DNA from: Leptolyngbyaceae cyanobacterium M65_K2018_010 | GTDB lineage: Bacteria > Cyanobacteriota > Cyanobacteriia > Phormidesmidales > Phormidesmidaceae | Direction: 5' to 3' | Assembly (NCBI GenBank): GCA_015295885.1 | Contig: DVEE01000198.1 | Span: 1 to 10,873, forward strand | Length of the DNA stretch: 10,873 bases | Part shown: piece after piece, positions 1-6,116 of the stretch | Numbering within the stretch: position 1 is the first letter of the stretch | How the letters are laid out: each line of letters starts with the position of its first letter | Program-made: the position numbers and the translations under genes | The notes under the pieces: generated by a model | Told to the model about the DNA's origin: nothing | Databases searched by the model: none | What the model saw: only the letters and a program-made list of their open reading frames with translations

Positions 1-345
1 TACACAGAGGGAAGACACCATGACAAAGTGATCCAGACCCACCGCCCTAGCCCCATCGACTAGATTTTTGGTGCCCAGGTAATCGACTTGATAGGGACCG
101 GTGGGGTCCAGACTGGGGCGGGCTCCAGTGGCCGACAACAGCACCGTACAGCCAGCGATCGCAGCCTCCAGGCTAGCTTTGTCCAGCACGTCTCCTACCA
201 CCAGCTCCACCCCCTCCACCGGCAGCCTAGCCTGGGCAGCGGCCAGATCCCTCACCAGAGCCCTGACCGGTACACCCCGTTGCACCAGTTGAGCTACTAT
301 CCTTGACCCCGTAGCACCCGTAGCTCCAGCAACCAAAGCCTTCAC
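1..345 (-). CDS. NAD(P)-binding SDR-family oxidoreductase (NmrA/atypical SDR type), 3' part missing
   Basis: Translating the minus strand gives the first 115 residues of an atypical short-chain dehydrogenase; the rest lies beyond the window edge. Residues 3-13 (ALVAGATGATG) form a beta-strand followed by the GxxGxxG dinucleotide-binding loop. R28 and R32 after the second strand suggest NADP(H). D52 sits in a VVGDV motif typical of the adenine pocket, and residues 108-113 (VMVSSL) match the strand carrying the SDR active-site serine. I chose the GTG at 345 because it puts the glycine loop at the usual distance from the N-terminus and has AGGA 8 nt upstream. An in-frame ATG at 375 would add ten unconserved residues. 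The partner gene diverges across a spacer with a CRP-like palindrome. Substrate unknown; it could be a stand-alone protein of about 220 residues or the start of a longer one. Confidence 0.88.
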   Translation of the reverse strand, partial: MKALVAGATGATGSRIVAQLVQRGVPVRALVRDLAAAQARLPVEGVELVVGDVLDKASLEAAIAGCTVLLSATGARPSLDPTGPYQVDYLGTKNLVDGARAVGLDHFVMVSSLCV

Positions 346-437
346 ATTATTTGTCCTAATCACATCGCCTATCATCCTAGGCAATCTGGTCCCAAATAGA
401 AACCCGGCCAGAGTCAGGGGTTAACTAGGGGCAAAAC

Positions 438-453
438 CGTGATGCTGATCACA
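438..453. promoter_or_regulatory. CRP/SyCRP1-like operator palindrome
   Basis: The sequence CGTGATGCTGATCACA matches the CRP consensus TGTGA-N6-TCACA at every position but the first. Partial symmetry extends outward (AAA at 434-436 against TTT at 455-457). It lies 93 bp upstream of the SDR start and 110-125 bp upstream of the DUF1997 start, so it could serve either gene. Its centre at about 445.5 is near -69.5 from the transcription start predicted from the promoter at 479-508, which is close to a class I CRP position. Cyanobacterial cAMP receptor proteins of the SyCRP1 type recognise this kind of site. That a CRP homologue binds here is inference. Confidence 0.5.
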
Positions 454-478
454 GTTTGCCGACTTCCCTTGGGATAAC

Positions 479-508
479 TCTACATAGAACGCCTAGAACG
501 CCTAATAT
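479..508 (+). promoter_or_regulatory. Candidate sigma-70 promoter for the DUF1997 gene
   Basis: A -35-like TCTACA (479-484, 4/6) and a -10-like TAATAT (503-508) are separated by 18 bp. The start would fall near 515, giving a leader of about 50-60 nt. The spacer is almost entirely a 9-bp tandem repeat (AGAACGCCT at 486-494 and 495-503). Confidence 0.4.
486..503. repeat. 9-bp tandem direct repeat
   Basis: AGAACGCCT occurs twice head to tail with no gap, inside the spacer of the candidate promoter upstream of the DUF1997 gene. Two copies are enough to allow slippage that would change the -35/-10 distance by 9 bp, but no role is shown. Confidence 0.75.
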
Positions 509-577
509 GAACTCAGGCACTAGCGCGATTCCGCAGACTGTTGTTAGACCCGCGATTTTTCTGTGACTTTTGAACCC

Positions 578-1201
578 ATGCCGTTTCTTTCCGAGGCTGA
601 TAGGCTCACCCCTGCCGATTCATCCCAGGGGCCTACGCAGGACCACGGAACCAAGCTCACCGGGGATGAGATCCAGCCCAACCCCGGCGAGAGTGCCACC
701 CTCCTATTTGAGGGGCAATACGCCGGCCAAATGGATGCCCTGGTGGTAGGGCATTTTTCCGTCCTGGGCTACGAAGTGGAACCTAAGGTCGGCCTCTACC
801 TGTCTCCCCTCGCACACCAGGTTTACCGCATCGATACAGTGCCTATTCCGGGTTATACCCCGCCAGGCTACGATGTGGACTTTCAGGCGGTGCTGCATCT
901 CCTGGAAGGATCTCAGGCTGGTTCAACCACAGCCCCCCTGACCCAGGTGGACTGGCAGCTCAGCCTCAAGGTCAAGATCCACAAACCCCGGTTCTTAAAT
1001 GCCTTGCCCCACAGCTTGATCAAGGGTTCCGGCGATCGGCTACTGAACCAGGTAGTACGTCAGGTATCCAAGCGCCTGACCCGCCGAGTGCAGGAGGATT
1101 TTCACACCAGTTGTGACCTGCCTCTGCCCCAGAGCTACCATCGACACTACTTCTGGTCAGACTGGGGCAAACGCCATAGCCATTGGCCCACTAAAGGTTA
1201 G
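578..1201 (+). CDS. DUF1997 family protein
   Basis: A protein of about 207 residues belonging to DUF1997, a family of unknown function found in cyanobacteria and plastid-bearing plants. The N-terminal 40 or so residues are polar, Pro-rich and probably disordered. The conserved body begins around the segment read from 700 (TLLFEGQY) and continues as alternating strands with a central VEPKVGLYLSP motif. The C-terminal block reads WQLSLKVKIHKPRFL, then a helix with KGSGDRLLNQVV and a basic RLTRRVQEDFH tail, resembling the family's membrane- or lipid-associated fold. No signal peptide or transmembrane segment is seen. The ATG at 578 is preferred; an in-frame GTG at 563 would add five residues, and neither has a good Shine-Dalgarno sequence. 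The last 11 bp overlap the convergent DUF4079 gene. Family call good; biochemical role unknown. Confidence 0.85.
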   Translation: MPFLSEADRLTPADSSQGPTQDHGTKLTGDEIQPNPGESATLLFEGQYAGQMDALVVGHFSVLGYEVEPKVGLYLSPLAHQVYRIDTVPIPGYTPPGYDVDFQAVLHLLEGSQAGSTTAPLTQVDWQLSLKVKIHKPRFLNALPHSLIKGSGDRLLNQVVRQVSKRLTRRVQEDFHTSCDLPLPQSYHRHYFWSDWGKRHSHWPTKG

Positions 1202-1652
1202 AGAGTAACCGTTGCACAATCTGCATGCCGGTAAGGGCCTGCCAACCAAACAAACCGACTAAAATCACATTCAGCGAAATATGGGTTAACCGTGCAGTTT
1301 CGTTGCCCTTTTGCATAAAGGGCACCAAGGAAGCTGAGATCGCAATTAAACCGGCCATGCCGAGCCCCACCAATAGGTGAGGACCGACAAACAGCTTGCC
1401 ACTTTCCAGATAGGTTGCCCCCATGCCGCCGATGGCACCCAGCACCATTAAGGCCAGCAAAGCCGACCCAATTTGGTGATGTCGCAGCGCAAACTTTTTC
1501 TTTATCAGTTCCTTGCGGACTTCGGCCTCCGCCAGGCGAGTTCTGCGGGATTGTATCCCCAGGTATAGGGCATACAGGGTGGTGGCCAGTAATAACCACA
1601 TCAGGATGGGATGGACAAAATTGAGCCAGGGCTGGACAGAATCAAGGGCCAT
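1191..1652 (-). CDS. DUF4079 family four-helix membrane protein (possible b561-like cytochrome)
   Basis: A 153-residue integral membrane protein matching cyanobacterial DUF4079, with no assigned function. Four hydrophobic helices are visible at about 10-32, 60-82, 88-112 and 124-146. The loop after helix 1 (33-57) is strongly basic (RR, KKK), which places it in the cytoplasm. Each helix carries a histidine near its N-terminal end: H14, H58/H59, H92 and H124. With the inferred topology, H14 and H92 lie on the outer face and H58/59 and H124 on the inner face, the arrangement expected for two haems in a cytochrome b561-like bundle. That haem role is my inference. The ATG at 1652 is well placed behind a strong promoter (1683-1712) but lacks a Shine-Dalgarno sequence. 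The stop overlaps the end of the DUF1997 gene by 11 bp, so antisense interaction between the two transcripts is possible. Confidence 0.88.
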   Translation of the reverse strand: MALDSVQPWLNFVHPILMWLLLATTLYALYLGIQSRRTRLAEAEVRKELIKKKFALRHHQIGSALLALMVLGAIGGMGATYLESGKLFVGPHLLVGLGMAGLIAISASLVPFMQKGNETARLTHISLNVILVGLFGWQALTGMQIVQRLLSNL

Positions 1653-1682
1653 AGAGCATTGAAGTGTTAACTTTGTTAAAAA

Positions 1683-1712
1683 ATTATAAGGTTAAGGATT
1701 CCGCCTTGGCAA
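1683..1712 (-). promoter_or_regulatory. Sigma-70-type promoter of the DUF4079 gene
   Basis: Reading the minus strand, TTGCCA (1712-1707, 5/6 to the -35 consensus) is followed after 18 bp by a perfect TATAAT (1688-1683). The predicted start near 1676 gives a short leader of about 24 nt before the ATG at 1652. This is the best promoter match in the window. Confidence 0.6.
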
Positions 1713-1772
1713 AGGCATGGCTGCGCCTTTCGAGTGCCGATGCGCCGTTGTCCAAGGGTTGAGGCGGCGGAA
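1699..1772. repeat. Imperfect inverted repeat in the DUF4079 / M48 spacer
   Basis: TTCCGCC at 1699-1705 is complementary to GGCGGAA at 1766-1772, and the adjoining TTGG (1706-1709) can pair with CCAA near 1752-1755 if unpaired bases are allowed. Between the arms lies a smaller hairpin (GCCTT at 1703-1707 with AAGGC at 1712-1716) and two TGCGCC words. The element covers the -35 region of the DUF4079 promoter. It could be a relic of a small mobile element or a structured operator; nothing in it is coding. Confidence 0.4.
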
Positions 1773-1789
1773 CATTCCCCTGGAAAATG

Positions 1790-1818
1790 AAGACAATAGC
1801 ACCTAGGTGCCCTATCTT
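1790..1818 (+). promoter_or_regulatory. Candidate promoter of the M48 protease gene with a palindromic spacer
   Basis: AAGACA (1790-1795, 4/6 to -35) and TATCTT (1813-1818, 4/6 to -10) are 17 bp apart. The spacer contains GCACCTAGGTGC (1799-1810), a perfect 12-bp palindrome placed where a repressor would block RNA polymerase. The predicted start near 1825 leaves a leader of about 39 nt. Confidence 0.4.
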
Positions 1819-1863
1819 ACCTGCTCATTTTTTCCTCTTCCTCTGTGAGTCTAAGGAGCCTCT

Positions 1864-3609
1864 GTGAAAACGGTCAAGCGGTTTGTCGCTATTCTGCTGG
1901 CAAGTTTAATGGCAACCCTGGGTAGTCCAGGGCTGCTTGGCCCCAGACCCGGTTGGGCCCAAGCCCCGGCCCCTGGGTCTAATCCGAGCCCCGAAACGAC
2001 CCTAGAAAATGCTCTGCCAGAGGATTGGTGGCAGATAGAGCCGGCCTCTCGGCCCGATGATAGCCTGCCAACCCCCTACCCGATTCCCCCTGACGGCACC
2101 CTAAAGTTGCCCTCTCCCCAGCCGGCAGTTCCCGAGACAGAGGCTACACCACCGATCGTCTACCAGGACGAGGGCGATCTCACCCCTGACCTGCGGCCAC
2201 TACTCAGCGGGTTAGACCCCCAAACCGCTAAGCGGAGTCAACTACTGATCGAGGCCGATCGCCTTTATCTAGCCGGCGACACCACGGCCGCTGAGGCCAT
2301 CTATCGGCGGGTTAAGGACTCTAAATGGCTGGCAGAAACTACCCTCAATGAGCCCATCCTGCCCATCCTCGACCCCGAGGAACTGCCACCCGCGGGTCGG
2401 GTCTATTGGCGCGAGGCCATGGCGGGGGCTGAATCGGAGTTTCCCAACCGGGTGCTGGTGCCCCTGGGGCTATTGGTGAAAGAATATCCCGAATTTCTGC
2501 CGGCCCAGGGTATGTATGCCCGCTACCTGGTAGAGCAGGATCGAGCCGGTGAGGCCATCCAGATTCTAGAAGAGGCGGTCGCCCGGTTTCCCTACCATCC
2601 AGACTTGCTGAGGGCCCAAACCGAGGTTTTAATGGCCCAGGAAAAATGGATTGAGGCGGCCATTACCGCTAACCAATTTGCCTTGCTGAACCCCGACCAC
2701 CCCGATGCGGAGGCCATGGCCCAGCTAGCCCAGGATAATCTGGCCCGATTTCGCGGTCAGATGAACCAAACCCTGACCAATAATCTGATCGCTAACATCA
2801 TCACCGGAGCAGCGGGGTATCTACTCACGGGCGGCATTTTCGGTCCCTACGCGGCTTTGAACTCAGGCTTGCTGCTGCTGCAAGGGGAATCGGGGCTGGG
2901 CACACAGATGGCAGAACAGGTCAAGCGACAACTGCCCATGGTTGATGACCCGGAGATTCGCGCCTACGTCAACGACATTGGCCAAAGGCTAGCAGCCCTA
3001 ACCGGTCGTCAAGACTTTAACTTCACCTTTGAAGTGATTATGGACGATAGCCTCAATGCCTTTGCCCTACCCGGAGGCAAAATTTTTATCAACGCTGGCG
3101 CGATCACCAAGAGTCAATCCGAGGCAGAATTGGCCGGCCTTCTGGGCCATGAAATTTCCCATGCGGTGCTTTCCCATGGGTTTCAAATGGCCACCCAGGG
3201 CAATCTGATGGCCAGCTTGGCGGCGTTTATTCCGATTCCAGAAGTAGCGGGGATTGCCGCAAACTTGATTGTGGCCAGCTACTCCCGGGATATGGAGCGG
3301 CAGGCCGATATCTTGGGTACCAAAATTCTCGCTAACGGTAACTATGCGGCAGATGGGTTACACAACCTGATGGTGACGCTGAAGGAGGAATCCGGTAACG
3401 CGGGAATCAGCTGGTTCGCCTCCCACCCTAACCCGGAGGCCCGGATCAGTTACCTCAAACAGTTAGTGGATCAAGGCAGACTGAACCGCTACGCCTATGA
3501 GGGCGTGGAAACCCACCTGAAGATGAGTCAAAAAATGAACCAATTGCTCACCCAATACAAACTCGAACAGGCCGAGAATCGTAATTCCTTCGGGGGAGCT
3601 CGCCGCTAA
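1864..3609 (+). CDS. TPR-containing M48 family zinc metalloprotease, secreted or membrane-associated
   Basis: A 581-residue precursor. Residues 1-34 form a Sec signal (KTVKRF, a hydrophobic core, AQA before the mature start), followed by a Pro-rich stretch to about 110. TPR-like helical pairs occupy about 121-152 and 214-285. A glycine-rich hydrophobic segment (about 309-340) precedes the peptidase domain (about 340-560). The zinc site is H429-E430-I431-S432-H433 (HExxH), with E478 in SRDMERQAD as third ligand and D482 completing ExxxD. The family hallmark SHPNPEARI follows near the C-terminus. M48 enzymes of this type (BepA relatives) act on misfolded or outer-membrane proteins in the envelope; in BepA the TPR region follows the peptidase, here it precedes it. 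The GTG start is set by AAGGAG (1853-1858) 5 nt upstream. Nothing is truncated and all catalytic residues are present. Confidence 0.93.
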   Translation: MKTVKRFVAILLASLMATLGSPGLLGPRPGWAQAPAPGSNPSPETTLENALPEDWWQIEPASRPDDSLPTPYPIPPDGTLKLPSPQPAVPETEATPPIVYQDEGDLTPDLRPLLSGLDPQTAKRSQLLIEADRLYLAGDTTAAEAIYRRVKDSKWLAETTLNEPILPILDPEELPPAGRVYWREAMAGAESEFPNRVLVPLGLLVKEYPEFLPAQGMYARYLVEQDRAGEAIQILEEAVARFPYHPDLLRAQTEVLMAQEKWIEAAITANQFALLNPDHPDAEAMAQLAQDNLARFRGQMNQTLTNNLIANIITGAAGYLLTGGIFGPYAALNSGLLLLQGESGLGTQMAEQVKRQLPMVDDPEIRAYVNDIGQRLAALTGRQDFNFTFEVIMDDSLNAFALPGGKIFINAGAITKSQSEAELAGLLGHEISHAVLSHGFQMATQGNLMASLAAFIPIPEVAGIAANLIVASYSRDMERQADILGTKILANGNYAADGLHNLMVTLKEESGNAGISWFASHPNPEARISYLKQLVDQGRLNRYAYEGVETHLKMSQKMNQLLTQYKLEQAENRNSFGGARR

Positions 3610-3611
3610 GG

Positions 3612-3647
3612 GGCTGGCGCGCCAGGATGATGATCCTCACCCCAGCC
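3612..3647 (+). terminator. Stem-loop just after the M48 protease gene (weak terminator candidate)
   Basis: GGCTGG (3612-3617) pairs with CCAGCC (3642-3647), and an inner AGGAT (3624-3628) pairs with ATCCT (3633-3637) around a GATG loop. It starts 3 nt after the stop codon. There is no U-tract, so if it ends transcription it would do so without the classic intrinsic signal; it may only stabilise the 3' end. The remaining spacer to acsF (3648-3844) shows no promoter I can defend. Confidence 0.35.
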
Positions 3648-3844
3648 GGTCAAACAATCGAAATTATTTGTTGCAAAACTTAAAGCGCAGCCAGAACTCC
3701 CAAAAGCCCTGATAGACTAGCACTCAGCGTTTAACTCGAAGCTGGCCGTCGCTGCTGGAATCCATCGGTAGACCGTGCCAGTCATCCCAGTGATCCTCTT
3801 CGCTAGGGGATGTTTCTGCCCATCAATCGCTCAATCAAGGACTC

Positions 3845-4921
3845 ATGGTAGATTCCCTTAAAAAGCCTGAATTTCAAGAAATCCGACCGGGGGTTAAAGC
3901 GCCGGCCAAGGATACTATCCTGACCCCCCGGTTCTACACCACCGACTTTGATGAGATGGCCGCCATGGACATTTCCATCAACGAAGATGAACTGCGGGCC
4001 ATTTTGGAAGAGTTTCGGGCTGACTATAACCGCCATCACTTTGTGCGGGACGAGTCCTTTGAGCAATCCTGGGAGCACATTGACGGCGAAACTCGCCGCC
4101 TATTTGTGGAATTCCTGGAGCGCTCCTGCACCGCCGAGTTCTCAGGTTTTCTGCTGTATAAGGAACTGGGGCGGCGGCTGAAGGATAAGAGCCCCCTGCT
4201 GGCCGAGTGCTTTACCCTGATGTCGCGGGATGAAGCGCGCCATGCGGGCTTCTTAAACAAGGCCATGTCTGACTTTAATCTGCAGTTAGACCTGGGCTTT
4301 TTGACCAAGAGCAAGAAATACACTTTCTTTAAGCCCAAGTTTATTTTCTACGCCACCTACCTATCTGAGAAGATCGGCTATTGGCGCTACATCACCATTT
4401 ATCGGCACCTAGAATCTCACCCTGAGAATGAGGTGTATCCCATCTTCCGGTTCTTTGAGAACTGGTGCCAGGATGAAAATCGCCATGGTGACTTCTTCTC
4501 CGCCCTAATGAAGGCCCAGCCCGAGATTCTCGACGACTGGAAGGCCAAGCTATGGTGCCGCTTCTTCCTGCTGTCGGTGTTTGCCACCATGTATTTGAAT
4601 GACCTGCAGCGCAGCGGTTTCTATGCTTCCCTTGGGCTAGATGCTCGCCAGTACGACATCCACGTGATTGAGAAAACCAATGAAACTGCGGGTCGGGTGT
4701 TCCCGGTGATTCTAAATGTGGATCATCCCGAGTTCTTTCAGCGGATGGACTGGGCGGCGGCGGCCCATGCTAAGCTGGCCGAAATTGCCGCTTCTAACCA
4801 GCCTAAGCCGCTTCAGTTGCTGCGGAAACTACCCCATCTTGCCAACATCGGCTGGCAAATGGTGCGGCTCTATTTGCTCAAGCCCATTGATGTGACGACG
4901 ACCCGAGGCCAGGTGCATTAA
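3845..4921 (+). CDS. acsF: Magnesium-protoporphyrin IX monomethyl ester (oxidative) cyclase, aerobic
   Basis: AcsF (ChlA/CHL27) uses O2 and reductant to build the isocyclic ring E, converting Mg-protoporphyrin IX 13-monomethyl ester to divinyl protochlorophyllide, in chlorophyll synthesis near the thylakoid membrane. The 358 residues match the usual cyanobacterial length. The diiron signature is complete: D129-E130-A131-R132-H133 (DExRH) and D210-E211-N212-R213-H214, with E98 and E175 as candidate further ligands on partner helices. ATG at 3845 has AAGGA (3837-3841) immediately upstream, rather close. The gene is not accompanied by ho2 or hemN here, unlike the low-oxygen acsF copy of some cyanobacteria, so this is more likely the main aerobic form (inference). 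A strong intrinsic terminator lies 87 nt after the stop, indicating that the transcript ends before the barrel gene. Confidence 0.97.
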   Translation: MVDSLKKPEFQEIRPGVKAPAKDTILTPRFYTTDFDEMAAMDISINEDELRAILEEFRADYNRHHFVRDESFEQSWEHIDGETRRLFVEFLERSCTAEFSGFLLYKELGRRLKDKSPLLAECFTLMSRDEARHAGFLNKAMSDFNLQLDLGFLTKSKKYTFFKPKFIFYATYLSEKIGYWRYITIYRHLESHPENEVYPIFRFFENWCQDENRHGDFFSALMKAQPEILDDWKAKLWCRFFLLSVFATMYLNDLQRSGFYASLGLDARQYDIHVIEKTNETAGRVFPVILNVDHPEFFQRMDWAAAAHAKLAEIAASNQPKPLQLLRKLPHLANIGWQMVRLYLLKPIDVTTTRGQVH

Positions 4922-4949
4922 TCCTTGCAACCCTGCCGATGGTGAGCCC

Positions 4950-4965
4950 CTGGGGGCATCCCCAG
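4950..4965. repeat. Short GC-rich hairpin after acsF
   Basis: CTGGGG (4950-4955) and CCCCAG (4960-4965) form a perfect 6-bp stem with a GCAT loop, 29 nt past the acsF stop. No U-tract follows, so it is more likely a 3'-end stabilising structure upstream of the real terminator. Confidence 0.45.
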
Positions 4966-5008
4966 CCGGTGACTCCCTGGAACCTAAACGCTATCCTCGT
5001 TTTCCCCC

Positions 5009-5042
5009 AACGGCTTTGTATTGTGCAAAGCCGTTTTTCTTA
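5009..5042 (+). terminator. Rho-independent terminator of acsF
   Basis: AACGGCTTTG (5009-5018) and CAAAGCCGTT (5026-5035) form a perfect 10-bp stem with a 7-nt loop, running into a T-rich tail (TTTTTCTT from 5034). The T-tract occurs only on the plus strand, so it acts on acsF. Any start codon for the next gene placed inside this hairpin can be excluded. Confidence 0.85.
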
Positions 5043-5134
5043 GGCTTGGCTGTGCCCCTGTAATGGCCAGGGCGATCGCCTCGATTAAGACCCGGTTCTA
5101 CGGCTGCCTTTGTTTCTCTAAACCCTCCCGCCCT

Positions 5135-6112
5135 ATGGTCTATGGTCCGCGGCATAGGACTTTGAAATCTATCCTCGGCAACGATTGCCCAGGCCCCGTC
5201 TGCCAGCGATTCTGGGAAAGAAAACCATCATCGCCGGTTGAACCATGGAGGTCCAGCATAGCCGTCTGGCTGACCACCTTAGGTGGACTGTTGGGTTGGG
5301 TGGAGCGGGCGATCGCGGCTTTTCCCCCACAAGATGTCCTCAGTTGCCCGACCCAGATCTGGCTGGGGGAATACCCTATCCTGGCCTGCGAGCCGACTCC
5401 TGCCCCTGGAACACCCCTAGCCCAGCACCAGGCGAACCCGCCAGCCCCCAGTGAGGAGTTCACCCTGCCTCCGAGCGAGGCTGCACCGGCTACGGTTCTG
5501 CCGGCCACGGTTCCACCCCTAGACTTAGATCCCACCATCATTCAGCAAAGCCCTGTGCTGCAGCGGTGGCTCCAAGGTATTCCCGACATTGCCGACGAAA
5601 TTCGCCATCAACCCAGTTTTCGGCCTCGGTTGCGGCTGGGCTACGCCCAGTTTCCCTCCAATGGGAACGTAGGTGGCATCCAGGCGGCGATTGAAGATGT
5701 ATTTCTGATACCTGGTGCGGGACTCACTGCTAGCGCTGACTACTACGGCAGCTTTGATGGCCAGCGACAATCCTACGGGGTGGAAGCTCGCTACTACCTG
5801 CTGCCCCTCGGGGGCTATGTCAACTTGGCCCCGGTGGTGGGTTACCGGGCCCTCTCTACCCCGACCTACCGTACCGACGGTCTCGATCTGGGGGTACGTT
5901 TAATGCTGATTCCCTCTCGGGGCGGCGCGGCCGATTTGGCCATTAGTCAGCAATGGGTAGCCCCTGGCAGTGTGAATGAGGTCGGCATCACCAGTTTTAC
6001 CCTGGGTTATGCGGTCACGGCTCACCTGCGCCTGGCCAGCAATCTCCAGTTCCAAAATTCTCGCTTTGGCCAAGAGAGTCTCTGGGGACTATCCCTCGAA
6101 TGGTTGCCTTAG
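5135..6112 (+). CDS. Predicted secreted outer-membrane beta-barrel protein, unknown function
   Basis: I do not recognise a named family. From the ATG at 5135 the product has 325 residues. A hydrophobic signal-like segment (about 43-56) is followed by AIAAF, a likely cleavage region near 59-62. Then comes a Pro/Ala-rich stretch, and from about residue 155 a run of alternating polar/aromatic strands with Gly/Asn/Tyr turns (RPRLRLGYAQF, SYGVEARYYLLP, TDGLDLGVRLMLIP, LRLASNLQFQNS) ending in LSLEWLP. This pattern suggests a small beta-barrel. The start is uncertain: ATG 5135 and TTG 5162 leave an unusually long, Cys/Arg-rich N-region, and ATG 5063 lies just after the acsF terminator. A GGAGG at 5247-5251 sits 6 nt before an in-frame ATA at 5258, which would give a compact signal peptide. 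No promoter was identified with confidence, but the gene appears separate from acsF. Confidence 0.75.
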   Translation: MVYGPRHRTLKSILGNDCPGPVCQRFWERKPSSPVEPWRSSIAVWLTTLGGLLGWVERAIAAFPPQDVLSCPTQIWLGEYPILACEPTPAPGTPLAQHQANPPAPSEEFTLPPSEAAPATVLPATVPPLDLDPTIIQQSPVLQRWLQGIPDIADEIRHQPSFRPRLRLGYAQFPSNGNVGGIQAAIEDVFLIPGAGLTASADYYGSFDGQRQSYGVEARYYLLPLGGYVNLAPVVGYRALSTPTYRTDGLDLGVRLMLIPSRGGAADLAISQQWVAPGSVNEVGITSFTLGYAVTAHLRLASNLQFQNSRFGQESLWGLSLEWLP

Positions 6113-6116
6113 CCCC

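Noticed and set aside
88..306. Plus-strand open frames over the SDR gene
   Set aside because: They are antisense to a clear Rossmann-fold coding sequence and have Ser/His/Gln-rich composition typical of shadow frames.
3648..3844. Promoter for acsF
   Set aside because: TTGCAA at 3671 and TAGACT at 3713 are individually suggestive but not at a workable spacing; no pair could be defended.
4950..4965. CTGGGG/CCCCAG hairpin as the acsF terminator
   Set aside because: It has no T-tract; the 5009-5042 hairpin with a T-tract is the much better candidate.
5021..5134. Longer N-terminal version of the barrel protein starting at a TTG at 5021 or ATG at 5063
   Set aside because: 5021 lies in the loop of the acsF terminator, and the residues encoded between 5021 and 5134 are Cys/Arg-rich without a ribosome site or coding character.
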